Below are positions 9,198 to 18,474 of a stretch of DNA of 64,000 nucleotides, piece after piece. The DNA is from Legionella_A sp963772805 (GTDB taxonomy: Bacteria; Pseudomonadota; Gammaproteobacteria; Legionellales; Legionellaceae): positions 1,054,001 to 1,118,000 of the forward strand of contig CAVYYU010000008.1 in the NCBI GenBank assembly GCA_963772805.1. Reading direction: 5' to 3'. The notes beneath the pieces are model-generated. The model was not told the origin of the DNA. It made no database searches and saw only the letters and a program-made list of their open reading frames with translations. Position numbers and translations under genes: made by a program. The stretch's first letter is position 1, and each line of letters opens with the position of its first letter.

Positions 9198-10160
9198 TTA
9201 GATTGCTTCTGCCATAGTAATTTGTTCTTGAGCATGAGCTGCGGCAAAATATTGTTTTGCGGCAGTTACATCATCACGAATCTGTGCAATCAAAACGTCA
9301 ACTGAAGGAAATCTCATTTCATCTCGCAATTTATGCAAGAAAAATACGTGTACTCGTTCACCGTAAAGTGATTCATCAAAATCAAACAAATGCACTTCAA
9401 GGATATTTTTACTGCCATCCACCGTTGGCCTACTACCAATGTTAGCAACACCAGGCAGTAGCGTTCCTTTTCTTCTCACTTGGACGCAAAAAACACCTTT
9501 GAGCGGCAAAGTAATACGATGCAAACTTAAATTTGCTGTTGGAATACCCCATTGACGACCCCGGCCATCACCGCGAATAACTCGACCACTAAGGCAGAAT
9601 GTTCGTCCCAGAAGTGCTGATGCCTGCCTCAATTCGCCCTGTTGCAAGGCATGTCTGATTCCAGTAGAACTTACTCGTTCATCGGTAATCGAAAAATCCG
9701 CAAACAGCTGCACCGTAACCAATCGTTCAATAGCCATGGTATTTAGCAACGTTACATCACCTAAGCGATTACAGCCAAAGCGAAAATCACGGCCAATTAT
9801 CAAATGTTTAATGTTTAAATATGAAAATAATACCTGTTGTGCAAAGTCTTCTGGGGACATCAACGACAAACGCTTGTCAAACTTGAGGCAGTATACAAAG
9901 TCGATACCACAGTGGTTTAACATTGTTAATTTTTCACGCAAATTCGAGAGCCGAGCGGGTGCGTTATTGCCATGAAAATATTCGCCAGGCTGCGGTTCAA
10001 ATAAAATGACCAGCGCGGGTACATTTCTGCGATCGGCTTGCGCACGCAACTCGGCTAAAAGAGCCTGATGACCTTTATGGATGCCATCAAAATTACCTAT
10101 CGTTGCTATCGTTCCGGTAGGAAACGCAGCAATGTGCTGAAAACCACGCAATAATTTCAT
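9198..10160 (-). CDS. ribF: Bifunctional riboflavin kinase / FAD synthetase
   Basis: RibF phosphorylates riboflavin to FMN and adenylates FMN to FAD. The 320-residue protein has the N-terminal nucleotidyltransferase part (TIGNFDGIHKGHQALL, the GxFDGxHxGH motif, and IGRDFRFGCNRLGD) and the C-terminal kinase part (GRVIRGDGRGRQWGIPTANL with the PTAN metal/ATP motif). It leads the ribF-ileS-lspA operon, as in E. coli. I see no FMN riboswitch upstream. Confidence 0.97.
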   Translation of the reverse strand: MKLLRGFQHIAAFPTGTIATIGNFDGIHKGHQALLAELRAQADRRNVPALVILFEPQPGEYFHGNNAPARLSNLREKLTMLNHCGIDFVYCLKFDKRLSLMSPEDFAQQVLFSYLNIKHLIIGRDFRFGCNRLGDVTLLNTMAIERLVTVQLFADFSITDERVSSTGIRHALQQGELRQASALLGRTFCLSGRVIRGDGRGRQWGIPTANLSLHRITLPLKGVFCVQVRRKGTLLPGVANIGSRPTVDGSKNILEVHLFDFDESLYGERVHVFFLHKLRDEMRFPSVDVLIAQIRDDVTAAKQYFAAAHAQEQITMAEAI

Positions 10161-10246
10161 GCTGCCTAAATATTTTTTACAAAAGAGGTGATTATACCGT
10201 TTATATTGCGAATTGAGAAATTGATATGTTTTGCACGATTATAGAG

Positions 10247-10268
10247 GTTGGGTTGCATGCAACCCAAC
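10247..10268. promoter_or_regulatory. 22-bp perfect palindrome between uspA and ribF
   Basis: GTTGGGTTGCA and its exact complement abut with no spacer. It lies 24 bp after the uspA stop and 87 bp before the ribF start, all on the minus strand. It may be the uspA terminator hairpin, though no U-tract follows, or a binding site for a dimeric regulator of ribF-ileS-lspA. The sequence alone does not decide. Confidence 0.4.
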
Positions 10269-10291
10269 TCAGCCTAAGTCGCATTTATTGG

Positions 10292-10723
10292 TTATTTTTT
10301 ATCCGGCATACGCACAATAAGAACGTCGCATTGAGCACCGTGTAAAATTGCGTTTGCTGTTGAGCCCAGTAACAACGCCAACCCATGCTTACCATGGCTG
10401 CCGGTTACAATCAGGTCAATTTTATTTTCTTCGGCGACTCGCAACACTTCATTTTTAGTGGAGCCAAATTCAAGAAAACGGTGAGCGGCATCAACACCTA
10501 ATTGCTCAGACAGAAGATTAAGCTCTTTTTCTGCTTGCTCACGAATAGATACCTCAACTTCAGCAAATCCAGCGAACCCAGGATATGCATAAGCGGGTAT
10601 TGGTTCGACCACGTGCACTAAGATTAATTTAGCACCATTTTCATCGGCAATTTTTTTGGCTTTATGAGCCGCCAGGATGCCAATCTCATCAAAATCCGTT
10701 GCAAACAATACTTTCTTGTACAT
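10292..10723 (-). CDS. Universal stress protein (UspA family)
   Basis: A 143-residue cytosolic protein of the Usp superfamily: N-terminal MYKKVLFATDFDE, VHVVEPIPAYAYPGF, and the C-terminal ATP-binding pattern G-2x-G-9x-G-S/T seen as TGSHGKHGLALLLGSTAN, followed by CDVLIVR. The complete ATP motif makes it an ATP-binding UspF/MJ0577-type rather than a non-binding UspA. It is a single gene, divergent from the PnuC-like gene. The exact stress role is not visible. Confidence 0.93.
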   Translation of the reverse strand: MYKKVLFATDFDEIGILAAHKAKKIADENGAKLILVHVVEPIPAYAYPGFAGFAEVEVSIREQAEKELNLLSEQLGVDAAHRFLEFGSTKNEVLRVAEENKIDLIVTGSHGKHGLALLLGSTANAILHGAQCDVLIVRMPDKK

Positions 10724-10845
10724 ATTACACTCCTTAGTAATTCGCTTTAAATTTTCTATACTTAAGCCTAGCAGAAATAATAGTAATTTCCCAGATACGA
10801 TTAATTGCGTTAATATAGAACACCAGTTGGACCTCGCATAAGTCT

Positions 10846-11433
10846 ATGCCTATGTTTTATGATTTGTTCGGAGCGCTCACATCACTCCTGTCTACTTATT
10901 ATTTTATTCGTCTGGATTGCAAAGCATGGGCGATAGGGCTACTTGCAACCTGTGTTAACGGCTGGCTATATTGGCAGAAAGGTATTTATGCGGATATGTG
11001 CCTGGAGATCATTTACTTTTTGTCGATCTGCTACGGTTGGTATCGTTGGTCTCGGCCTGCAAGGCCTGAGCATCATAACTTGTTGACTTATATGACATTA
11101 AAGCAATGGCGTTATTTAGGCATTGCAGGTTTAGCTCTCTATATGGTTATTTTTAGTTTGCTGATTACCTTTTCCAACTCAACTGTCGCCAAACTTGACG
11201 CGCTTACGACCTCGCTCAGTCTTACCGCACAATGGTTGATGTGCCATAAAGTCATCGTGACCTGGGTACTTTGGTTTATAGCCGATGCAATGTATGCGCT
11301 GATGTATTTACAAAAAGATTTACCCGCGCATACATTGCTTATGATTATTTATACAGGGATGGCGGTGATGGGGTATTTGTCGTGGCGTTCTGGGTCACAA
11401 GTGTCACGCTTATCCCATATTAGCAAAGCATAA
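10846..11433 (+). CDS. pnuC: Nicotinamide riboside transporter PnuC-like
   Basis: A 195-residue inner-membrane protein with about seven hydrophobic segments. Family features of PnuC are visible: NGWLYWQKGIYADMCLEI followed by YGWYRW, and in the second half AQWLMCHKVIVTWVLWFIAD, MYLQKDLPAHT and GYLSW, matching the Trp/Asn/Asp pattern of the vitamin-transporting 3+1+3 fold. PnuC imports nicotinamide riboside (relatives carry thiamine or riboflavin). The gene stands alone, with no NAD kinase/NadR partner next to it and no riboswitch seen upstream, so the substrate is inferred from family only. Confidence 0.82.
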   Translation: MPMFYDLFGALTSLLSTYYFIRLDCKAWAIGLLATCVNGWLYWQKGIYADMCLEIIYFLSICYGWYRWSRPARPEHHNLLTYMTLKQWRYLGIAGLALYMVIFSLLITFSNSTVAKLDALTTSLSLTAQWLMCHKVIVTWVLWFIADAMYALMYLQKDLPAHTLLMIIYTGMAVMGYLSWRSGSQVSRLSHISKA

Positions 11434-11496
11434 TATGTAACCTTGAATGGGGTACATAGCCCAGATTAGAGCTATGTACCGAGAAGCGATTGTCGA

Positions 11497-12912
11497 TTAA
11501 CCTGATTTCTGCAAATCTGACATTGCACGCACCCAAGGTTTAAGAGCTGCTAATTCATTTGGTAGCTTATTCGCGGCTTGCTTGGCCTGATCATGCTGTC
11601 CATACTCACCAAAAGCTAGTACGTACCAGGCATTACCTTTGACCTGCGTACGCAGTATTTTAGTTTTTCCCTGAACATTATGCAGTAGAGCAAAGCGCTG
11701 CAGCTCCGCCTTATTGTGACTTGCCAGTAACTGGATAGTATAGCGGCTTTGGGCCACGGCAGATTTAGCTAGCACTTGCTTTCCTGCGGCTTTTGGCATT
11801 ACTTTCGCGACAACCGGTGCAGATTTTCCTGCTTGAGGCGTCTTTTTACTCGCTTGTTTATGCATAACTCTTGGAATAACGATGACTTTATCCATGACAG
11901 CCATCAAATCATCAGAGGCATTGTCCTCTGTATTTACAGCAACCAAGTCTGAGCGACGCAGTGGTGCCGCCGCTACATTTTGTCGAACTGCATCAATATC
12001 ATAGGCAGGTATATCACTATCTAAAGCCAACTCATCTGAGGTCACAACATTGGTAGACTCTGACAACGCAGGTTGAGGAAGTTGATTAATAAGCGGTTCG
12101 GAGGGAGTTAAATTTTGAGACTGTGATAAAAACATCACGCCCACCAATGCCGCTACCACCACGCCGCCAACAATACCTGCTGGACGCAAAGAGTTATTCA
12201 CCCTAGGCTTATTTGTCGCCCGCCCACCAAAAAAGCCAATCATCTGGCTGTTAATTCCTACGATGTTACCTTCAGTTAACTGATAGAACTGATTTATTTG
12301 CTGATCAGTGACCTCAACGTCAGTTCCTTGTCGTTTTGACAGGCGCTCTTCTATGTATGTTTTTGTTTCACGTTCAGTCAACGGGCCCAGTTCAATACTG
12401 TGAATCATATCCTCATTGTCTAAAGCCAGTTTGTTTAACGTGGGAATCATTGATCGATTAGATACCAGACAAATATTAAAGCAACCCTGTTCGTCCTGAA
12501 GTCTGAGGGCACCAAGGATCTCAGAAATAAAATCTTCGGGGAGATAATGCGCATCATCGATTATTATCAAGGTACGCTTTTGTTGGGTGTTGCAGTGTTC
12601 AATAACACCCGCAATGCTCAGATCACCATGATAATGAAGTTGTGCTGCAACTTCGGCCAGATAATACTCGCGTGTAAACAACGGGCTGGCGCTCAACAAA
12701 TAGGGATTAATCTCACTGGATGCCATGGAATACAACATATTAGAAAACGTTGTCTTCCCGCTTCCATGCTCACCTAAAACTGATATTAAGAGATTGTTAC
12801 CGAGCACAAGCTGATTAATAAATTCGATTTTGGTAAGCCAGGAAATCGGCTTGAATATATCATGGGTGTCATACGTTTGTTCAACTGCCGCTCTAATTAC
12901 TCCGTCACTCAT
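11497..12912 (-). CDS. damX: DamX-like cell division protein with AAA ATPase and SPOR domain
   Basis: The 471-residue protein has an ATPase part with Walker A GEHGSGKTT near residue 48 and Walker B TLIIIDDAH near 114, one transmembrane helix (about 246-264, IVGGVVVAALVGVMFL), a variable linker, and a C-terminal SPOR domain (SRYTIQLLASHNKAELQRF ... GNAWYVLAFGEY). The ATPase therefore faces the cytoplasm and SPOR binds denuded septal peptidoglycan. Position directly after aroB (TAATG, 1-bp overlap) matches damX of E. coli and relatives, where it localises to the division ring. Enterobacterial DamX is less clearly an ATPase, so the intact Walker motifs are notable. Confidence 0.85.
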   Translation of the reverse strand: MSDGVIRAAVEQTYDTHDIFKPISWLTKIEFINQLVLGNNLLISVLGEHGSGKTTFSNMLYSMASSEINPYLLSASPLFTREYYLAEVAAQLHYHGDLSIAGVIEHCNTQQKRTLIIIDDAHYLPEDFISEILGALRLQDEQGCFNICLVSNRSMIPTLNKLALDNEDMIHSIELGPLTERETKTYIEERLSKRQGTDVEVTDQQINQFYQLTEGNIVGINSQMIGFFGGRATNKPRVNNSLRPAGIVGGVVVAALVGVMFLSQSQNLTPSEPLINQLPQPALSESTNVVTSDELALDSDIPAYDIDAVRQNVAAAPLRRSDLVAVNTEDNASDDLMAVMDKVIVIPRVMHKQASKKTPQAGKSAPVVAKVMPKAAGKQVLAKSAVAQSRYTIQLLASHNKAELQRFALLHNVQGKTKILRTQVKGNAWYVLAFGEYGQHDQAKQAANKLPNELAALKPWVRAMSDLQKSG

Positions 12913-14042
12913 TATTCGTCTCCTTCGACCGCATGGTTTAAAGCATAACGCAAACAGTCGTTTGTTATCGTGTCATCCAGATAACAATCTCCTGGTGCCC
13001 TGATCAGCACAAAGCGCAATGTATTGTTTTGTATTTTTTTATCGTTGTACATCAGACTATGTAATACAGTCAAATCAATATCGTGAGGTATTCTGCGTGG
13101 TAATTTGGCCTGTAGCAACAACAAATCAACTAATTCTAAATTTGATTGTTTCAAATAACCCATTTGATGCGATAACAAAGCTGCGCAATAGAGACCAATC
13201 GCCACGGCCTCACCATGAAGCCAGCGTTGGTAATGTGTGCACGCTTCAAGGGCATGTGCGAACGTATGACCGAGATTAAGCAAGGCACGAACACCTGTTT
13301 CTCGTTCATCGTCTTGCACATAGTCTACTTTGATTTGACAACAACGTACGACAAGATCGGCAAGAGTCCCGCTTGATGCTGAAAACAAGTCGTGCTCTTG
13401 CTCTAACATTTTGCTCAATACCTGCAGAAAAGCTCCACCAGCCAATAATCCATATTTAATTACTTCAGCAAAACCCGCACGCAATTCACGCTCTGGTAAT
13501 GTAGATAGGGTATCCAAATCCATAATGACCGCATGGGGCTGATAAAAACTGCCAATCATATTTTTAGCCAACAAATGATTAATTGCAGTTTTTCCACCCA
13601 CTGAAGCGTCAACCTGCGCTAACAAGGTTGTGGGCAGTTGAATAAATCTTACGCCACGCTGATAAGTTGCTGCAGCAAACCCGGTAATGTCTCCAATCAC
13701 CCCACCACCCAGGGCAATTAGTGTCGTATCACGATGGTGATTTTGCTTTATCAACGTGTCATAAATGGCAAACAAGCTGTGCTGATTTTTATGCTCTTCG
13801 CCATCCGCCAGGATCACTACGTCACATTGCAACGTTGTAAACGCGCGCTGTACCAAATCCAAATAAAGCGGCGCTACCGTCTCGTTGGTCACGATCAAAA
13901 CTTGCTCGCCATGAACATGACGACGTAATAATTCAACATCCGACAAGCAATTGAAACCAATAAATACCGGATAACTGTGACCCGGCAATTTTATAATCAA
14001 TTGCTGGTAACTATCAGGATTCGCCATAAATGTATTTGACAA
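12912..14042 (-). CDS. aroB: 3-dehydroquinate synthase
   Basis: AroB converts DAHP to 3-dehydroquinate, step two of the shikimate pathway, using NAD and a divalent metal. The 376-residue protein has the NAD-binding ALGGGVIGDITGFAAATY, the FIQLPTTLLAQVDASVGGKTAIN segment, the metal ligands in LNLGHTFAHALE and HGEAVAIG. The start overlaps aroK by 29 bp; an internal Met at codon 6 would shorten the overlap. It is in the usual aroK-aroB-damX order downstream of pilQ. Confidence 0.97.
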   Translation of the reverse strand: MSNTFMANPDSYQQLIIKLPGHSYPVFIGFNCLSDVELLRRHVHGEQVLIVTNETVAPLYLDLVQRAFTTLQCDVVILADGEEHKNQHSLFAIYDTLIKQNHHRDTTLIALGGGVIGDITGFAAATYQRGVRFIQLPTTLLAQVDASVGGKTAINHLLAKNMIGSFYQPHAVIMDLDTLSTLPERELRAGFAEVIKYGLLAGGAFLQVLSKMLEQEHDLFSASSGTLADLVVRCCQIKVDYVQDDERETGVRALLNLGHTFAHALEACTHYQRWLHGEAVAIGLYCAALLSHQMGYLKQSNLELVDLLLLQAKLPRRIPHDIDLTVLHSLMYNDKKIQNNTLRFVLIRAPGDCYLDDTITNDCLRYALNHAVEGDE

Positions 14043-14541
14043 TGTTGTTAGCGACTGCTTTAACCGTTAACTTATCTGTTTCAAAGCTAATATCAGCCAA
14101 CTCTTCATAAAATGGCTCGCGTTCATCACGGAGCATTTCCAAGCGACCTGCAAGATCATCCGTCTGCAACAAAGGTCTCTTGGTGTCACGTTTCGTGCGT
14201 TCAAACTGCTGCTGCAATGATGTCTTAAGATAAATGACCGTACCACGTCCTGCTAAAGCATTGCGGTTTTCTGGTGTCATGATAACGCCGCCACCTGTTG
14301 CCAACACAATATTATTTTTTTGGGTCAACTCATCAATTACTTTCTGCTCACGTCGACGAAAACCTTCTTCCCCTTCTACATCAAATATCCATGCAATATC
14401 AGCTCCCGAACGCTCTTCAATCACTTCATCGGAATCATAGAACTCAAGCTTGAGCTCTTTTGCCAAAGTACGGCCTATTGTACTTTTTCCAGCTCCCATA
14501 GGCCCTATTAGAAATATATTACGTACTTTAACTATGCTCAT
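14014..14541 (-). CDS. aroK: Shikimate kinase I
   Basis: AroK phosphorylates shikimate at the 3-hydroxyl. The 175-residue protein has Walker A GPMGAGKST near residue 13, the shikimate-binding DSDEVIEERSG, EGEEGFRRRE, ATGGGVI and the lid region RTKRDTKRPLL. It lies 68 bp after pilQ and overlaps aroB. The linkage of shikimate genes to pilMNOPQ is a conserved gammaproteobacterial arrangement. Confidence 0.97.
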   Translation of the reverse strand: MSIVKVRNIFLIGPMGAGKSTIGRTLAKELKLEFYDSDEVIEERSGADIAWIFDVEGEEGFRRREQKVIDELTQKNNIVLATGGGVIMTPENRNALAGRGTVIYLKTSLQQQFERTKRDTKRPLLQTDDLAGRLEMLRDEREPFYEELADISFETDKLTVKAVANNIVKYIYGES

Positions 14542-14609
14542 TTTTATTTAAATACCTCTCTGACTAGACTCAGAAAATTCAAACAGAATTTCAATTGATG
14601 ATTATACCA

Positions 14610-16754
14610 CTATTTTTTCCATGGTCTTACTGGAACCGCAGTTTCGCGGAGTTGTGGAACTTTGGCGAGTTGTTGATGCCGTCCTTCAATTGCCGTGATC
14701 GACAAATTGTTGGTTATTATCCTAGGAGTAATGAAAATGAGCAACTCCTCATTTCTAGTGTTCACCTGTGAACGCCTGAATAAAACACCAACTAGCGGTA
14801 TTCTTCCAAGAAAGGGAACGCGCGTGACCGTATTATTTCTGTCCTGCTGGTAAATTCCTCCTAAAACGATAGTTTGGCCATTATTAACTAGCACATTGGT
14901 TTCAATAGACTTAGTCAAAATAATCGGAACTCCTTGCACTCGTTGGCCAGAATCTGAATCCTGGTTAATCTTCAAATCCATCAATAGCTTACCATCAGGA
15001 GTAATTTGCGGAGTCACCTTCAAACTCAAAACTGCCTTTTTAAAAGCAACTGCAGTTGCACCACTGGAGGTAGACTGTTGATAAGGAATATCCTCACCTG
15101 ACTCAATGACTGCAGCTTGCTGGTTAGTCGTCATCAAACGCGGACTAGCAACTATTTCCGCTCTGCCCTCACTTTCCAATGCCGACAACTCCAAATCAAG
15201 CAAAACGCCACTTCCCAACTTTGCCAAAGCAATTCCGATAGAAGCTGGTGTTCCAGCAGTGGGCAATGCAGCTAGGTCGAGGTTCAATCGCTCTAAAAGA
15301 GGCACATCGGCCGGCGCTGTTCCCTTTGCTAGCTCATTAGCGCCCTGTAGTGTACCACTTAAATGAGTTGGTTTTGATACCCCAAAACGAACACCGATAT
15401 CCTCAGCGCAATTTTTTGTCATGTTAACGATACGAGCTTCAATTACGACTTGTTTAACCGGCACATCCAATTGCTTGACCAACTCCCTTATTTCTTCAAT
15501 CTGTCCTGCAGTATCCTGTAACCAGATTGTGTTGGTACGTGTATCAACACTTAAGGTACCACGTTCTGATAGCAGTGAATTGGTTTTATCTTTAAGCATG
15601 ATAGCGACCTCAGCCGCCTTGGCATAATTGATTTGCAACAACTCTGAACGCACAGGTGCTAATTTTTTTGCCGTCTGCAACTCTTTTAGCTGCTCATTAT
15701 CACGACTAATAAATGTAGACGCCTTGTCGATCATAATCACATTGCCAGCTTGACGTTTATCTAACCCCTGCGTCGTTAAAATAATATCAAGTGCTTGATC
15801 CCATGGAACATCGTTCAAACGTAAGGTGATATTTCCTGTCACCGCATCACTCACAACAAGGTTAACACCGGTAAAGTCTGCTAATAATTGCAACACTGCT
15901 CTCACCTGAATATCTTGAAAATTCAAGCTGATACGCTTTCCAGTAAATATTTTTTTCTTTAGCTTCTCTGCCTGTATTTCCTCAGCCGTTAACGGAAAAA
16001 TATCGATGATAAATTGCTTATTGATTTGATAGGCATAATGGCCAAAATCGCCGTTATTTACCAAGGTGATCCGCGCAGTTTTACCTTCTTGCTGTGCGCT
16101 TACCGTTTCAGTAGGGCTATGAAAATCTGTAACATCAAAGCGCTTCAGCAATTTCCGCGGTATGCTAGTACTCAAGAAATTGGCAACCACCTCTTTGCCC
16201 GTTTGTGTGACCTCGATAGGAATGCCCGCATCGGTAACATCAATAATGACTCGACCACCCTGCTTTTCAATACCACGAAAATCGATGTGGGTTATTCCAA
16301 AGCGTGCATTCACAGGACGGTTAGTCACAAACAATTCTTTACGCTGCGGAATAAGTTCAGCTCCTTTACTTTTTATGATTAGCGTATAGACATTGCCTTG
16401 AATCTCACCGGAATAGCGCACCGTGTCGGATAGATCCAAAATCGCTCTGACGCGATTGCTGACAGCCACGATTTTATATTCAACCAGTGCGCCAATAGCC
16501 AACTTCTGAGACTGCATCTCTTTATTTAGTAAGTTCTCGCTATCGATAAAGTCAAGAACCAATCGCGATGGTTTCTGCGTAATAAAACTGGCCGGAAGCT
16601 GCGCAATAGGTTGCGAAAATCGAAAATCAAAACGCACCCGATTATCAGGCATTGGCATCACTTTAACCGAGATCAGGGCGTTATCTTTAGCATGCAGACC
16701 TGTACTGCAAACTGTAAGTAATACGCATAGTAACGTGATAATTTTTCGCAACAT
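14610..16754 (-). CDS. pilQ: Type IV pilus secretin PilQ
   Basis: PilQ forms the outer-membrane pore through which the type IV pilus passes. The reading frame is open from 16820, but the start is placed at ATG 16754 (or TTG 16751), which opens a signal peptide MLRKIITLLCVLLTVCSTGLHA, follows AGGAGG, and avoids overlapping pilP. Domains in order: AMIN region (about residues 25-220 from this start), STN/N0 domain (ISLNFQDIQVRAVLQLLADFTGVNLVV), N1-type secretin_N with KLAPVRSELLQINYAKAAEVA, and the C-terminal secretin core (EIVASPRLMTTNQQAAVIESG ... GGIYQQDRNNTVTRVPFLG). It is the last pil gene of pilMNOPQ. Confidence 0.96.
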   Translation of the reverse strand: MLRKIITLLCVLLTVCSTGLHAKDNALISVKVMPMPDNRVRFDFRFSQPIAQLPASFITQKPSRLVLDFIDSENLLNKEMQSQKLAIGALVEYKIVAVSNRVRAILDLSDTVRYSGEIQGNVYTLIIKSKGAELIPQRKELFVTNRPVNARFGITHIDFRGIEKQGGRVIIDVTDAGIPIEVTQTGKEVVANFLSTSIPRKLLKRFDVTDFHSPTETVSAQQEGKTARITLVNNGDFGHYAYQINKQFIIDIFPLTAEEIQAEKLKKKIFTGKRISLNFQDIQVRAVLQLLADFTGVNLVVSDAVTGNITLRLNDVPWDQALDIILTTQGLDKRQAGNVIMIDKASTFISRDNEQLKELQTAKKLAPVRSELLQINYAKAAEVAIMLKDKTNSLLSERGTLSVDTRTNTIWLQDTAGQIEEIRELVKQLDVPVKQVVIEARIVNMTKNCAEDIGVRFGVSKPTHLSGTLQGANELAKGTAPADVPLLERLNLDLAALPTAGTPASIGIALAKLGSGVLLDLELSALESEGRAEIVASPRLMTTNQQAAVIESGEDIPYQQSTSSGATAVAFKKAVLSLKVTPQITPDGKLLMDLKINQDSDSGQRVQGVPIILTKSIETNVLVNNGQTIVLGGIYQQDRNNTVTRVPFLGRIPLVGVLFRRSQVNTRNEELLIFITPRIITNNLSITAIEGRHQQLAKVPQLRETAVPVRPWKK

Positions 16755-16764
16755 AACCTCCTGT

Positions 16765-17289
16765 CTATTCAGGCGAATGCAGTTTAAGTGTGAACATTTG
16801 TTTTTCCCACTTTCCGGCAACCTGAACTATTTCCTCAAGCTGAATAGAACTGTCATCTATCCTGATAATCTGGCCAAAATTTTTACCCATGTAATCCCCA
16901 GGCTTTACCCGCGACACCAAGCCGTCAGGTTGCTGTATCAAACCCCACACAACCGAACCTTCTTTTATCACCCCAACAAATTTAAGCGCATCGAGAGGAA
17001 AGGCCTCCAAAGGCTGTTTAGGACGATTTGTATTTGGGGTAAACGACTCCTTTGATGGCATCTCAACCGCTATGGGCTTAAAAGGACTACGGCGTTTGTC
17101 ATTTTCAGGGTATGCAAATTTTGGTGGCAGTACAAACTCTGGTATTGGCTCAATTGGCTTAACAGGCCTTGTTTTAATATCATTTAGGTAGCGCTGAAGA
17201 TCCGTGTCATCAGAACCACAGGCAGCTAAAAGAATTGTTATTGCCACCACTATCAACCTATTATATTTTAATTTTTTTATTATCATCAT
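16765..17289 (-). CDS. pilP: Type IV pilus assembly lipoprotein PilP
   Basis: PilP is an inner-membrane lipoprotein that joins the PilM/N/O platform to the PilQ secretin. The 174-residue product has a basic N-terminus, hydrophobic core and lipobox ending LLAAC, then RYLNDIKTRP, the Pro-rich linker and the C-terminal beta domain (LKFVGVIKEGSVVWGLIQQPDGLVSRVKPGDYMG). It overlaps the pilO end by 4 bp and lies 10 bp before the chosen pilQ start. Confidence 0.95.
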   Translation of the reverse strand: MMIIKKLKYNRLIVVAITILLAACGSDDTDLQRYLNDIKTRPVKPIEPIPEFVLPPKFAYPENDKRRSPFKPIAVEMPSKESFTPNTNRPKQPLEAFPLDALKFVGVIKEGSVVWGLIQQPDGLVSRVKPGDYMGKNFGQIIRIDDSSIQLEEIVQVAGKWEKQMFTLKLHSPE

Positions 17290-17882
17290 GAGCGATATCT
17301 GTATATTTTAGCGGTTATTTTCATAATCAATTGATCCCCGAGATTATTTTTTTGCTTATCGGTGGATACCTGTTCAATCACAAAATCATGCAAAGTCACA
17401 ATGCGAGCCATTTGCACAACTCGACTCAAAAAAACAGCTAACTGCTGATAGTTACCCAAAACTGAAATTTTAATTGGCAGCTCGATATAAAAATCATGCT
17501 CCACTTCGGGCATAGGCGCAAACAATTCGAATGTTAATCCGCTGGAAATCCCTGTTTTAGATATATCTTCAAGCAAACCAGGCATTTCATTTTGGGTGGG
17601 TAACTGTCTTAGCATATTGCCAAAACGTTCTTCCATAATTTTAATTTGATTACGGTATGCATCCAGATTAGATGCCTGATGCTGCTTCATCTCAAATTGG
17701 CTTTTGAGGATAACTTCCTGATCCTTCAAAACAGAATATTGTTCAAAATTACCTTTGATTATCAACCAGTAACCCATACCGATCAGCAAAAATACCAAAA
17801 AAAATACGAGCCCGATCTTAACAAGCGGGGGCCATTGTCCCACATTATCCAATGTTAATTCGTTAAGATTTAGGTTGCTCAT
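17286..17882 (-). CDS. pilO: Type IV pilus inner-membrane protein PilO
   Basis: A 198-residue bitopic protein with one N-terminal membrane helix (about 24-45, VKIGLVFFLVFLLIGMGYWLII), a periplasmic coiled coil and a ferredoxin-like C-terminal domain (DISKTGISSGLTFELFAPMPE ... VTLHDFVIEQV). PilO pairs with PilN to form the alignment complex. It overlaps pilN by 20 bp and pilP by 4 bp, so expression is tightly coupled. Confidence 0.95.
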   Translation of the reverse strand: MSNLNLNELTLDNVGQWPPLVKIGLVFFLVFLLIGMGYWLIIKGNFEQYSVLKDQEVILKSQFEMKQHQASNLDAYRNQIKIMEERFGNMLRQLPTQNEMPGLLEDISKTGISSGLTFELFAPMPEVEHDFYIELPIKISVLGNYQQLAVFLSRVVQMARIVTLHDFVIEQVSTDKQKNNLGDQLIMKITAKIYRYRS

Positions 17883-18450
17883 TATAGGCGCCGTTAGTTT
17901 TGGGACTTAATATGAAACTTAATTTAAATTCATTCTGATTTTGTGGCGTTATTTCCTTTGTTTCGGTTGTTTTTTTAATTTCAGTCAGCTCAGGATCTTG
18001 AACCCATTGATCACTTTGTATCTTACGCATTAATTGTGAAATATTGCTATTTGATTCTGCGTATCCATACAAAGTAATCTTATTTCCACTACGCTCAAGT
18101 TTAGTTAAGTACAACCCGTCCGGTATGATTTTGATCAGTTCATCAAATAATCGCACTGTTAAAATGCGGGTTGCTTGCAAGTCTTGGACAATACCCATTC
18201 TGGCAATCAGTGCCTGACGCACCTTCTTGAGATCAGCTATTTGCTTTATTTGCTTATCCAATTTTGCAATCTCATTTTCCAACTGCTGATTGCGGTGAGT
18301 TTGACTATCAACCAGGTGCGTGGCATAAGAATTGAACAAAAAAACAACAACTGCCGCGGCACCAAGCGCCATTGCAAGGTAGACGGTAAATTGTTTTTTC
18401 TCGTGTTCTCGTTTTAATTCGCGCCAGGGCAGTAAATTAATTGTACTCAT
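17863..18450 (-). CDS. pilN: Type IV pilus inner-membrane protein PilN
   Basis: A 195-residue protein starting with STINLLPWRELKRE, the short cytoplasmic INLLPWR peptide that PilN inserts into the groove of PilM, then one membrane helix (about residues 23-43), a coiled coil and a periplasmic domain (LDELIKIIPDGLYLTKLERSGNK motif region). It lies 24 bp after pilM and overlaps pilO. Confidence 0.96.
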   Translation of the reverse strand: MSTINLLPWRELKREHEKKQFTVYLAMALGAAAVVVFLFNSYATHLVDSQTHRNQQLENEIAKLDKQIKQIADLKKVRQALIARMGIVQDLQATRILTVRLFDELIKIIPDGLYLTKLERSGNKITLYGYAESNSNISQLMRKIQSDQWVQDPELTEIKKTTETKEITPQNQNEFKLSFILSPKTNGAYNEQPKS

Positions 18451-18474
18451 GCGTTCACTCGATCAACCTTTGAG

